Shown here: one piece after another, positions 33,888 through 42,593 of the stretch
How positions within the stretch are numbered: position 1 is the stretch's first letter
Layout of the letters: each line of letters opens with the position of its first letter
Assembly (NCBI RefSeq): GCF_034044715.1
Contig: NZ_JAXCLW010000002.1
Coordinates: 124,001-188,000, forward strand
Direction: 5' to 3'
DNA: 64,000 nucleotides
DNA from: Dongia_B soli
GTDB taxonomy: Bacteria > Pseudomonadota > Alphaproteobacteria > Dongiales > Dongiaceae
Made by a program: the position numbers and the translations under genes
Notes under the pieces: model-generated
What the model saw: the letters and a program-made list of their open reading frames with translations, nothing else
What the model was told of the DNA's origin: nothing
Databases searched by the model: none

Positions 33888-36434
33888 TCAGGCAATGAAG
33901 TTGACCAGCGACAATCTCGCGGTTGAGGCAAAGGCAGCGAAGGAGGTCTGCAGCTGAAGTTGGGCTGCCTGGATCTTAGCCGCCACTTCGTTTTGATCGA
34001 TTCCCTCGATCTTTTCCGTCGAATTGCTGAATACGTTGATCGAGGTCTTATGGGCCAGAGTGGCTGCGGACATGACCGTATCATTCACCGTATTGTCGCT
34101 ATGAAGAGCTCTAATTCCGGTAAGCGAATCCTGTGCCAGCTGCCTGGCGACATCCATCTTGGACTGATAATTGGCCGGATCAGCAACGGCGGACTGGGCA
34201 TAGCGAAGGGCCATGACAAGTCTCTGCATTGCCGGGTCGTTGGCGCTGAAGGTGTATTTCAGGTTGGTATTGTCGGCGATGGTGAGGGTTCCGCGCTGCC
34301 AAGCCAAACTGGAATCTGTTGGCTCCTGATAGGTGCTGTAATCCGGCGATGCCGGATTGCTGACGGGCATCGGATTGGCGACCTTCACTTCGGTCTTCAG
34401 CTCCACGCCCGGTGTCGTGCCGGTCAGGATCAGCTTGCCACTGCCGGTCGGACCGGCGACGGCCGATGCCGGGAAGGGCGGTGTTTGCGAATTGGCGAGA
34501 GCCGTCAGATGAATGGCAATGGCATCCATGTCTTGCTCGGTGCCATCGGTGGTATAACGGATGGTCCGGCCATTCACTGTCAACTCGTAGACGTCGCCTT
34601 TGCGGCCCACCGGTCCACTTAACGCAACTTCATCGACCTGGGACAGGGGACCGGGCGCGATATTAGCGATCGTCTGTGTCTGGACCGGCGCCGCCGTCGT
34701 GGTCGGGCCGGCATCGATCGTCAAGGCAGAGGTCATGGTAAAGGGAACGCCCGGCGTATCGGATGTGACCGACAGATGACCGTTGCGAATAACCGCCGTC
34801 ACGCCAAGCCCGGCAGCATTGATCTGGTCAGCCATTTGCTGCGCGACCGATCCTTCAGTATCGAAAGTGCTCGTCGTGACCGTGAATGGTCCGCCGACCG
34901 GTGCCGTGAAGCTGATGGAATATTGATCGCCCGCTTCGCCGAACGGTCCGGGGAAGCTGACCTCTTCCTGCTGCGCAACAGGCACGACGGTACGCTGCGT
35001 GGTCGCCACCTTGGCGCTTTCGCCGATGCCTGCATGGGACGTGAAGGCAGTCGCCGAGCTGAGCTGCAGCGTACCGCTGCCGGTATTGGTCACGGAAACA
35101 CTGAAGGGCGGCTGATGCGTGTTGATCTGGTCGACCAGCTTGGCGGCGATCTCGTTCAGATCCTTTTCGTTGCCCGTGGTCCGGTAGCTGATCGTGACCG
35201 GCGCGGTGTTGTTGGGCGGATCCATGATGGTGACGCTATAAGTCTCGCCGATAACGCCAACCGGGCCGGACAGGGAAATTTTGTCCACTTGGTTCGCGCC
35301 AAGCGGGACATTTGCCTGAACGGTCTTCGAGGTTGAAGGCGTCGGATCGGTGCCGGTGATCGATACCGAGAAACCCGTGCCGGGCGTTGTCGATTTGATC
35401 GTCAGGCCTTGGCCATCTACATCCTGCACGGTAACGCCGGTGATCGCCGGATTGCCGGTAATGGCCGTCGCAAGTTGACTGGCCAATTGCTGCTGGGTCA
35501 GCGGGCCGGTAAAGGTGAGCGGCGTACCGTTCACCGTAATGGTCTCCGTCTGATTAGTGCCGAGATAATCGGCGGTGATCCGCGTTTCCTGAACAATCGT
35601 CCCCGGCGCAAGCTGCTGGGTCGTCGCGTCGGAAATCGCGTTCTTGCTGCCCGTCGGATCCGGCAATCGCGAAAGATCGACCACCGGTATCAGATTGTTA
35701 ATGTTCAAACCGCCGAACAGATAGCGGTCATTGACCCGTTCATTCAACAGCGCCATGACCTGGCTGAGGGCGTTGTTAACCTGGGCGACGATGGGCGAAA
35801 CCTTGCCCTGCTGGGTCAGAACAGCCGAGATGGAATTGGTTTTGCCGCCATTGACATCCGTCATGCTGGCTGAGACGTCGAAGAGCGGGCCGGGTTGATT
35901 GCCCGTGATGGTAATGACCCCGCCAGTGGATGCCGCGGTGGCTTGTAAAGGCGGCTGGTGGGCATTGATCTGGGCGGTCAGGTTGCCGGCGATCTCATCG
36001 AGGTTGCCCTCGAGACCCGTCGTGACATAGCTGAAGACAACGCCATCGACGGTCACCTTATACACGTCGCCAGCATCGCCGATATCACCTTTCAGGGTGA
36101 CCTGATGCTGCTGCAATGTCGGCGGGTCCGATTCCGGCGCCGTGAAGGCATCCATCAACTTAGATGCCAAATCTTCCAGACTGGTGAAGGCAGCATCATA
36201 GGCTTTGACGTCGGTCTGGGCACCGTCGATCGTTTGCATATATCCCTGGCGCTTGGAAATATCGGCCCGCAGGTCAAGCAGCCGGGTACTATCCGCCCCG
36301 TAGAACGTAAGGTCGGTTGACTTTTTCTCCGTGTTCAACTGCTCAAGCAGCGTATTCAGATTGGACTGAGTACGCTGGATGCCGCCAAGATTGCTCAGAT
36401 AAGAGGCATAGCTGCTATAAGCGTTGATGGACAT
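33888..36434 (-). CDS. flgL: Hook-filament junction protein FlgL, enlarged by five repeat modules
   Basis: Flagellin-like junction protein (HAP3). At 848 residues it is about twice the usual size. The N-terminal flagellin-type helix region (1-100: SSYASYLSNLGGIQRTQSNLNTLLEQL), a central helical return (about 205-240: VNNALSQVMALLNERVNDRYLFGGLN) and the C-terminal helix region (about 735-848) are conserved. Between them lie five related beta-rich modules at about 110-192, 283-362, 383-470, 489-575 and 600-686. They share the pattern GDxYxVTVNGxxxxY, then LxxIAxxLxxxIN, then PGxxFxVS. The same module occurs in FlgK and FlgE. AGGAG precedes the ATG. An identity as a flagellin cannot be fully excluded, but adjacency to flgK favours FlgL. 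Confidence 0.85.
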   Translation of the reverse strand: MSINAYSSYASYLSNLGGIQRTQSNLNTLLEQLNTEKKSTDLTFYGADSTRLLDLRADISKRQGYMQTIDGAQTDVKAYDAAFTSLEDLASKLMDAFTAPESDPPTLQQHQVTLKGDIGDAGDVYKVTVDGVVFSYVTTGLEGNLDEIAGNLTAQINAHQPPLQATAASTGGVITITGNQPGPLFDVSASMTDVNGGKTNSISAVLTQQGKVSPIVAQVNNALSQVMALLNERVNDRYLFGGLNINNLIPVVDLSRLPDPTGSKNAISDATTQQLAPGTIVQETRITADYLGTNQTETITVNGTPLTFTGPLTQQQLASQLATAITGNPAITGVTVQDVDGQGLTIKSTTPGTGFSVSITGTDPTPSTSKTVQANVPLGANQVDKISLSGPVGVIGETYSVTIMDPPNNTAPVTISYRTTGNEKDLNEIAAKLVDQINTHQPPFSVSVTNTGSGTLQLSSATAFTSHAGIGESAKVATTQRTVVPVAQQEEVSFPGPFGEAGDQYSISFTAPVGGPFTVTTSTFDTEGSVAQQMADQINAAGLGVTAVIRNGHLSVTSDTPGVPFTMTSALTIDAGPTTTAAPVQTQTIANIAPGPLSQVDEVALSGPVGRKGDVYELTVNGRTIRYTTDGTEQDMDAIAIHLTALANSQTPPFPASAVAGPTGSGKLILTGTTPGVELKTEVKVANPMPVSNPASPDYSTYQEPTDSSLAWQRGTLTIADNTNLKYTFSANDPAMQRLVMALRYAQSAVADPANYQSKMDVARQLAQDSLTGIRALHSDNTVNDTVMSAATLAHKTSINVFSNSTEKIEGIDQNEVAAKIQAAQLQLQTSFAAFASTARLSLVNFIA
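34377..36107 (-). repeat. Five protein-level repeat modules inside flgL
   Basis: Residues about 110-686 of FlgL hold five diverged copies of one 80-90-residue unit. Each runs (V/I)xLxGxxGxxGDxYxVTVNG, xYxTxGxExxLDxIAxxLxxxINxxxPP, then a G-x-L-x-I-T-x-x-x-P-G-x-x-F segment. Copy 2 (283-362) is the most diverged. The units are repeats at protein level; I see no long exact DNA repeat. Confidence 0.75.
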
Positions 36435-36459
36435 ATCGTGCTCCTAAATCACGCCGCTA

Positions 36460-38175
36460 TCAGCGCGAAACCGCTTGGTCCAGGGTGTCGAACATATTCT
36501 GAATGACGGTCAGCAAACGAGCGGAGGCTGCGTAGGCGTTCTGCAGAACCTGTAAATTCGCGATTTCCTCGTCGAGATTCACCCCGACATCTGCCTGGTA
36601 GCGCTGCCCCGTCATCGAGAGTGTGTCAGAATTGTATTTGGCCTGATCGCCGACCGTCTTCGCGTTTGAACTGGCAGTACCGATCACATTGCCGACGATG
36701 TCCGAATAGGAGACGTTGGTGGCCGAGAGGCCGGCTGCCATGAAATTACGGTCGGAATTGTTGAACGCACCAACAACATCGGAGGCTGCATTACGCTTCA
36801 ACTGCTGCGTGCCGTCGAGCAGCGAAGCATTGACGGAGAATGAGTAGCGATCCGTTCCGGTGAAGAAACTGCCGCTCAATTCCGGCACTTGGCCATTGAC
36901 CGAGGTCTGGACCTCAAAAGACTGGTTGTTCCCGGGGGCCGACAGCATGAGCGAGCCGACGCCGTTGGTGGCGGTAACGCCCACTGTCGGGTCGGCATTG
37001 ATCTTATTGGTGAGCTGCGCCGCAATTTGGTCGAGGCTGGTATCTGATTCCGTGGCGGTATAGCTGAACGACTTGCCGTTCACATTGATGGTGAAGACAT
37101 CGCCGGATTGGATGCTGCCGGAGAACGTGACCGTCGTTGATTGGCTTGTGGCAGCAGTAGCCTGAACCGTCGTGTTGAAGGACGCCTGAATGCGCTGCGA
37201 CTGGGTGGCATTGTTATACGTCGCGGCAAAGGTCGATGGGTTCCCGGTCACCGAGGTAAAGGCGGAGACAAGCCCATCGAGCTGCGACTTCAGCTTACGA
37301 ATCACTTCGCTCGCCGGATCGGCGCTGGGTGCCTGGTTCTTGGCGCTATTATCTGCGCGGAAATTCAGCAACGCTTTCAACTTGCCGTCGCGCAATTGAC
37401 CGTCGATCGGCTGGCCGGATTCGACCGAGATGATATTCGTTCCGTTATAGCTGAATTTTTGCGGCGGGCCGTCGACCAACGACAGGCCACCGGTCGTGAA
37501 GAGCGCGATCGAGCCATTGTCGCGCTCGACGGTGCGGACATCCGCATATTGCGCCACCTGCCGGACCAACTGATCCCGCTGGTCGATCAGATCGCCATGT
37601 CCGGGATCGTTGGGATCCGACGCTTTCAGCTTAACATTGACGGCATAGACCTGATCCAGGAGGTCGTTGAATTGCTTGACGCTGTTATCGGTGTCCGTCG
37701 CGACGTCGCGATCGAGCTGATCGATGCCATCGGCCAGGCGATTGATCTCCTGGGCGAACTGGTTCCCCTTGCTGATCACCTCGCTTTGAGCGGCAGAGCT
37801 GTCCGGCTCGGATTGGAAAGTCTGCCAGGCTTTGACGAAATCGGTAAACAATGTCGTCAGGCCAGCGGAATCGGTGCTGCTGCCGAGCAGGTCCTGCACG
37901 CGGGAAAGATAGTCCGCCTGCGTACCGGACATGCCGTCCTTTGCCGTCAACCCTTCGTATTGCTTGCGCAGGGAGGCGTTGACCGCGTTTGCATAACCGG
38001 CGATCCCAACACCGCCGACTTGATCGGGGCCGTTGTACAGGCTCTGCCGGATGATCGACCGCTTGGTATAGTTGGGGTCGTCCGAATGTGCCACATTGGA
38101 CGACAGCAGTTGCAGCGCCGACTGATTGAGCCTCAGTGAAGCGACCGCGGAATTCAAGGCACCGGTTAGCGACAT
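36460..38175 (-). CDS. flgK: Hook-filament junction protein FlgK with one inserted module
   Basis: First hook-associated protein (HAP1), joining hook and filament. The 571-residue protein has the FlgK N-terminus (MSLTGALNSAVASLRLNQSALQLLSSNVAHSDDPNYTKR), a long helical part with GHGDLIDQRDQLVRQVAQ (about 192-209), and the C-terminus VNLDEEIANLQVLQNAYAASARLLTVIQNMFDTLDQAV. At about residues 346-428 lies one copy of the module also found in FlgL and FlgE (SGDVFTINVNGKSFSYTATESDTSLDQIAAQLTNKIN). Start preceded by GGGAGAG. It lies 28 bases after flgE. Confidence 0.95.
   Translation of the reverse strand: MSLTGALNSAVASLRLNQSALQLLSSNVAHSDDPNYTKRSIIRQSLYNGPDQVGGVGIAGYANAVNASLRKQYEGLTAKDGMSGTQADYLSRVQDLLGSSTDSAGLTTLFTDFVKAWQTFQSEPDSSAAQSEVISKGNQFAQEINRLADGIDQLDRDVATDTDNSVKQFNDLLDQVYAVNVKLKASDPNDPGHGDLIDQRDQLVRQVAQYADVRTVERDNGSIALFTTGGLSLVDGPPQKFSYNGTNIISVESGQPIDGQLRDGKLKALLNFRADNSAKNQAPSADPASEVIRKLKSQLDGLVSAFTSVTGNPSTFAATYNNATQSQRIQASFNTTVQATAATSQSTTVTFSGSIQSGDVFTINVNGKSFSYTATESDTSLDQIAAQLTNKINADPTVGVTATNGVGSLMLSAPGNNQSFEVQTSVNGQVPELSGSFFTGTDRYSFSVNASLLDGTQQLKRNAASDVVGAFNNSDRNFMAAGLSATNVSYSDIVGNVIGTASSNAKTVGDQAKYNSDTLSMTGQRYQADVGVNLDEEIANLQVLQNAYAASARLLTVIQNMFDTLDQAVSR
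36892..37140 (-). repeat. Repeat module inside flgK
   Basis: One copy, residues about 346-428 of FlgK, of the unit described for FlgL, aligned by eye: VTFSGSIQSGDVFTINVNG, then LDQIAAQLTNKINADP, then GSLMLSAPGNNQSFEV. It sits in the part of FlgK that is surface-exposed in other species, between the conserved core segments. Confidence 0.7.
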
Positions 38176-38203
38176 CTTTACTCTCCCACCGACCTATGAT
38201 GCC

Positions 38204-40510
38204 TTAGCGCTTGATCGCCAGGATGTCCTGAAGCATTTCGTCGGCCGTGGTGATGATGCGGGTGTTGGCGGAATAGGACCGCTGCGTCACGATCATCTTG
38301 GAAAATTCTTCGGCGATATCGACGTTGGAATCTTCCGTCGAGCTGCCACGGATGGTGCCGGCACCGTTTTCACCCGCTTCGGAGAGACGCGGCGCGCCGC
38401 TATCGAAGGTTTCGACGAAGGCCTGGCCATCTTCACGTTGCAGGGCTGTCGTGTCGTAGAACTGAGCAACGGGAACCCGGTAATAGACCTTGGTGTTGCC
38501 GTTGTCGTAGGTGATGGCGACATCGCCGTTATCGCGAATGTTCACATCCTTCAGAAGGCCTTGGGGCACGCCGTCCTGGACGAAGCGCTGCAGGTTAATA
38601 TCATCGCCCTCGAACTGCGTCAGGCCACCGACCGAATTCTGGAATTTGCCGAGATTGAGGGTAATGGTTTGCGGGCCCGTGCCGTAATCGACCTGGAAAT
38701 TGATGGTGGCGGGATCGTCGGCGTTCTGGCTCGCCGGAATCTGGGCATTGCCGCCGAGATTGTAGGCATTGGTGATCTGCGTCAGTTTGCCCGCGGTTTC
38801 TGGCGTGACGCCGAACTGGACATCGATGAAGCCCGGCACGTTGCCGTTTGCCGCGCTGGCGGCAGAGGTGAAGCCGGCGCCGGCCTTGCGGGCCGTCAAA
38901 TTAAGAACACCGCCGGAAACCGAGGCGTCGACGCCGATGGACGGATTGGCATTGATAAGATCGGCTAAACCATTGGCGACATCCGCCAGTGATGTTTCGA
39001 GGCCAGTGCTGATATAGGTGATCTTGTTGGTGCCGACCGTCACCGACCAAGTATCGCCGACTTCCATGCTGCCGACGGTGCCGCTCAAGGTAATGGAATC
39101 GACCTGCGCGACGGGGGTGACATTCGGTGTCGTGGTGCTGACCGTGGCGGCAGCGCCACCGCCCGTGCCGCCAATCGAGGCGGTGAAGGGCGTTCCCGGC
39201 GCATCGGACGTGATGTTAAGCGTGCCGTTGCCGGGAACATTTGCCGTTGTGATCGCAATGGTCGAGGCGGCGCCAGTACCGCTACCGGTCACCGTGCCGC
39301 TGAAGGCGAGGCCCGCAGTATTCGCGGTCAATGTGAGGTCATTACCCACCACGGCGCCCGTCACGATATTGGAAACCGCGGTGCTGCCCGCAACCAGCGC
39401 CTGCAAGCCGGCCGCGACCTGTGCCGGCGTTTCCACCGCGCCGGAAGTATTCGTGTAGGTGATGGTGTTGCCATTCACGGAGAGGCTGACGGAATCACCG
39501 TTATTCAGGTTCGGCAGTGTCACGGTGTTGACCTGCGCGGTGCCACCGACCGTGCCGATATTGCCGGCTGTAACGAGCGCGGAAAGGCCAGGGTCTGAAT
39601 TGATCCGCGATACGATCGCGGCGGCCGCCTGGGCGCTGGTGTACCCGCCGACCGGGGCTGTGATGGTGATCGGGTTGGAGCCGATCGTGTAGGTGAACGT
39701 ATCGCCCTGCGCCATGGCCGGGATGGTCAATGTATCGACCTGTGCGACCGGCGGCACATTGGGGGTCACGGTTGTCGGCGTCGACATGGCCTGGTCGTCC
39801 AAGCCGGTGATCGTGCCACCGACTGGATCGAGCGTGCTATCGGGCGCCTGGATATCCAGCTTCCACATATTATCCGCACGTTTCTGCCAGACGAGCGAAA
39901 CTGTATGCGGATTGCCGAGGTTGTCATAAATGGTGATGTTATTCGGCGCTAGAGGCGGGGTCGGATTGACCTCAGAATCGGCGGGCAGGTTGCCGACGAA
40001 ATCCATCGAGCTGGTCGGGGTCGGCTCGTCGATGACCTGGGTGATCTTAATCGGTTGCAGCGAGGCTGCGTCAGCCGCACCTGTTTTCGGATCGACCGAC
40101 CAGGCATTCAGATAGTAGCCGCTGCCATTGACCATATAGCCGTCGCGATTGACCTCGAAATCGCCGGCGCGGGTGTAATAGGGCAAATTGCTGAAGGTCG
40201 TCTGATCAGCCGTCTGGCCGGTCGGCCGGCTCACCACGAAAAAGCCGTTGCCGCTGAGCGCCAGGTTGGTGGTGACATCCGAGGTGCTGATATTTCCCTG
40301 CAGGCCGTTCGCGTAGTAGGGACTTGCCACCACGCCGCCCGGCTGATGGTTATTGGCGTTCGAGACGGTGATGAGGGATTCGAACCGGGTGCCGACCTTC
40401 TTGTAGCCGACGGTCTGGGAGTTGGCGATGTTATCGGAGATGGCGCCCATCGCGCGGGATTGGGCATTGAGCCCGCTGACCGCCGTAAACATCGCTCCAA
40501 GAATGCTCAT
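38204..40510 (-). CDS. flgE: Flagellar hook protein FlgE, enlarged
   Basis: Hook subunit of 768 residues, against roughly 400 in enterobacteria. The rod-like N-terminal block MSILGAMFTAVSGLNAQSRAMGAISDNIANSQTVGYKK and the C-terminal block SNVDIAEEFSKMIVTQRSYSANTRIITTADEMLQDILAIKR are intact. The middle (about 255-555) holds module copies related to those in FlgK and FlgL. Two of them are introduced by nearly the same linker (TPNVPPVAQVDTLTI and TPNVTPVAQVDSITL). I chose the ATG at 40510 because GAGG precedes it; an in-frame start at 40555 would overlap the promoter. First gene of the hook operon, with a sigma-54-type promoter upstream. Confidence 0.95.
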   Translation of the reverse strand: MSILGAMFTAVSGLNAQSRAMGAISDNIANSQTVGYKKVGTRFESLITVSNANNHQPGGVVASPYYANGLQGNISTSDVTTNLALSGNGFFVVSRPTGQTADQTTFSNLPYYTRAGDFEVNRDGYMVNGSGYYLNAWSVDPKTGAADAASLQPIKITQVIDEPTPTSSMDFVGNLPADSEVNPTPPLAPNNITIYDNLGNPHTVSLVWQKRADNMWKLDIQAPDSTLDPVGGTITGLDDQAMSTPTTVTPNVPPVAQVDTLTIPAMAQGDTFTYTIGSNPITITAPVGGYTSAQAAAAIVSRINSDPGLSALVTAGNIGTVGGTAQVNTVTLPNLNNGDSVSLSVNGNTITYTNTSGAVETPAQVAAGLQALVAGSTAVSNIVTGAVVGNDLTLTANTAGLAFSGTVTGSGTGAASTIAITTANVPGNGTLNITSDAPGTPFTASIGGTGGGAAATVSTTTPNVTPVAQVDSITLSGTVGSMEVGDTWSVTVGTNKITYISTGLETSLADVANGLADLINANPSIGVDASVSGGVLNLTARKAGAGFTSAASAANGNVPGFIDVQFGVTPETAGKLTQITNAYNLGGNAQIPASQNADDPATINFQVDYGTGPQTITLNLGKFQNSVGGLTQFEGDDINLQRFVQDGVPQGLLKDVNIRDNGDVAITYDNGNTKVYYRVPVAQFYDTTALQREDGQAFVETFDSGAPRLSEAGENGAGTIRGSSTEDSNVDIAEEFSKMIVTQRSYSANTRIITTADEMLQDILAIKR
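38846..39748 (-). repeat. Repeat modules inside flgE
   Basis: Residues about 255-555 of FlgE: a shortened copy (255-318), a full copy (326-418), a C-terminal half only (425-456, GTLNITSDAPGTPFTASIG) and a full copy (467-555, GDTWSVTVGTNKITYISTG, then LADVANGLADLINANP). The unit is the one seen in FlgL and FlgK. The half copy and the duplicated VAQVD linker point to duplication and loss of units. Confidence 0.7.
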
Positions 40511-40790
40511 ATTTGCCTCGCGCGCTGAAATGAGTCGTTGTCGGCGACTTATCAAGCAATTCGCGGGCCAAGTAGTGTTCTGTAACCTTTTTCATTTATT
40601 TCAATTGGTTATCGTCGACTTCGTCGTCGCAAGTTTGGCTAAGCACTTAGCTGTCGCTCCATAATTTCCTAGCATCCGGCACGTCCCCGGCAAGGTATGC
40701 CAATTCTGCGGCAAAACCGAAATTCATGGTTAATTGACGATTATGGCCTAGTTCTTGCTGAGGAAATCCGAGAGGCATGGGGAGTATTGG
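40511..40790. promoter_or_regulatory. Divergent flgE-asnB intergenic region with a sigma-54-type promoter for flgE
   Basis: On the minus strand TGGCCC-GCGAA-TTGCT (40570-40555) fits the sigma-54 pattern TGGCAC-N5-TTGCA, with GG and GC ten bases apart. It lies 45-60 bases upstream of the flgE ATG, a good distance. FlbD, encoded in this window, is the likely activator. On the plus side, TTGACG (about 40735) could be a -35 for asnB, but I see no clear -10. Confidence 0.65.
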
Positions 40791-42593
40791 ATGTGCGGGA
40801 TCGCTGGACTGCTTAATATCGACGGACGGCTGCCTGCCGATGAGGCGGCGAAAATCACCGGCGCGATGGGCCAACTGGTTGCTCATCGCGGACCGGATAT
40901 GCAAGGCCTGTGGTCCGATCCGGCAAATTTGTGTCATCTTGCCCATCGCCGGCTCAGTATCATTGACCTCTCCGAAGCGGGCCGTCAGCCAATGAGCGAT
41001 GCCAGCGGTCGCTATGTCGTAACGTTCAACGGCGAGCTCTATAACTATCAGGACATTCGTCGGGAGCTTGAGCAAGAGGGACATCGCTTCTTCACGAAAA
41101 GCGATACGGAAGTCCTGTTGCTAGGTTACATCGCCCATGGCGAGCGCATTTTCGAAATGGCAGACGGTATGTTTGCCGTCGCGATATACGACAGGCAGCA
41201 ACGCAGCTTGCTCCTGGCGCGCGACCGCGCTGGCGAAAAGCCCCTTTATTATATGCAGGCGGGGAATGTTTTCGCCTTCGCGTCTGAGCTACAGGCACTT
41301 ACCGCCGTCCCCGGTGTGGATCACCGCATGTCGGAAGGGGCACTGGCGGCTTATTTGCTGTTCCGATATGTCCCGGCGCCAGCGACGATCCTTGCGGGCA
41401 TCAGCAAGCTGATCCCGGGGCATTTATTGAAGGTCGAGGCCGACGGCTCATATGTGGAGCGCCGGTATTTTGCCTTTGAATTGCAGCCAAACTATAATCC
41501 AAGCCAAGCTCACTTCGAGAAATACGCGAGTGAAGTCGAGAATGCGCTGATCGCTTCCTTGAAGCGTCGGCTGGTTAGCGATGTGCCCCTGGGCGTCTTT
41601 CTGTCGGCTGGCATCGATTCCTCTCTCGCCTGCGCGTTGATTACCAAGAGGCTGGGACATAGTCCCCGCACTTTCACCATCGGCTTTGAAAACGATGCGG
41701 AGAGTGAACATCAAGTGGCCCTGCGGATTTCGCAATGCCTTGGGACGCAGCACAGTCAGTATGTTTTTTCCGCGTCAGATTTCGACGCTATCGGCAGCCA
41801 GATTGGCAAGTTCATGGATGAGCCGAATGGCGACCGTTCGTGTGTTCCGACTTACCTGCTGTCCAAATTTACCCGCGAATCTGTCACCGTGGCGATCTCC
41901 GGCGATGGCGGGGATGAATTGTTCTGCGGATATGGTCGCTATCGCGGTGTCCCCCAGGCGATGAAAGAACCCTGTTGGGAAAACCCCCGCGCAACGATAG
42001 GCGCCTATTTCGATCGTTTTCTGGCCGTCTTCGGAATCGCTGCGACCAGTGAGATATTGCCGAACGGCTGGCGGTCGATTGCGTCGCTGCTCGAAAGCTT
42101 CATTCCGATCTTCCAGCATCCCGGCCGTGATGTTGTTAACGGACTGCGGCAACTGGATTTCGCGACTTATCTGCCGGGCGCCGTCCTGCCTAAAGTCGAC
42201 CGCATGAGCATGCGTTGGGGATTAGAAGTCCGGACGCCATTTCTTGAGCCGCAGGTCATGCAATTGTCGAGCAGGTTGAGCGGCGCCTATTGCCATAACG
42301 ACAAATTTGCGAAGCTGACGTTACGGCAAATTCTCGGCAAATATCTGCCCAGTGACATCGTGTCTTTGCCAAAGCGAGGCTTCGGTATGCCTGCAAGCGT
42401 CTTCATCAATAACAAGGAAAAGACGGCGGCCGAACTGGATGTCACTCGAGAGCGCATTCTTGGCACGCGCTTTTTCTCTGAGCGCCGCGAGCTTGTCGAG
42501 AGCCTGATGCAGAAATCGGGTCAGAACATCAACAGTATCTGGGCGACAATCGTCCTCGGCCAATGGATGGAATCCTTTCCGGTGAAGCTCTAA
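40791..42593 (+). CDS. asnB: Glutamine-hydrolysing asparagine synthase family protein
   Basis: Amidotransferase of 600 residues that in family members makes asparagine or amidates sugar acids in surface-polysaccharide clusters. The start MCGIAGLL gives the processed N-terminal Cys2 nucleophile of class II glutamine amidotransferases. The C-terminal synthetase domain has the PP-loop LSAGIDSS and the GDGGDELFCGYGRY motif. GGGGAG lies six bases before the ATG. It is divergent from flgE, and the next gene begins inside its stop codon (TAATG). This context hints at a modification cassette rather than housekeeping asparagine synthesis. Confidence 0.93.
   Translation: MCGIAGLLNIDGRLPADEAAKITGAMGQLVAHRGPDMQGLWSDPANLCHLAHRRLSIIDLSEAGRQPMSDASGRYVVTFNGELYNYQDIRRELEQEGHRFFTKSDTEVLLLGYIAHGERIFEMADGMFAVAIYDRQQRSLLLARDRAGEKPLYYMQAGNVFAFASELQALTAVPGVDHRMSEGALAAYLLFRYVPAPATILAGISKLIPGHLLKVEADGSYVERRYFAFELQPNYNPSQAHFEKYASEVENALIASLKRRLVSDVPLGVFLSAGIDSSLACALITKRLGHSPRTFTIGFENDAESEHQVALRISQCLGTQHSQYVFSASDFDAIGSQIGKFMDEPNGDRSCVPTYLLSKFTRESVTVAISGDGGDELFCGYGRYRGVPQAMKEPCWENPRATIGAYFDRFLAVFGIAATSEILPNGWRSIASLLESFIPIFQHPGRDVVNGLRQLDFATYLPGAVLPKVDRMSMRWGLEVRTPFLEPQVMQLSSRLSGAYCHNDKFAKLTLRQILGKYLPSDIVSLPKRGFGMPASVFINNKEKTAAELDVTRERILGTRFFSERRELVESLMQKSGQNINSIWATIVLGQWMESFPVKL

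Noticed and set aside
37141..38139. 332-codon open frame on the plus strand
   Set aside because: Antisense shadow of flgK with no recognisable motifs and no ribosome site.
39018..40115. Run of adjacent plus-strand open frames within flgE
   Set aside because: They mirror the Thr/Val/Gly-rich repeat modules on the opposite strand. Low-complexity translation only.
40669..40690. CGGCACGTCCCCGGCAA with GG-N10-GC spacing, a possible plus-strand sigma-54 promoter for asnB
   Set aside because: It lacks the TT of the -12 element and starts with C instead of T; too weak beside the flgE and flgF sites.
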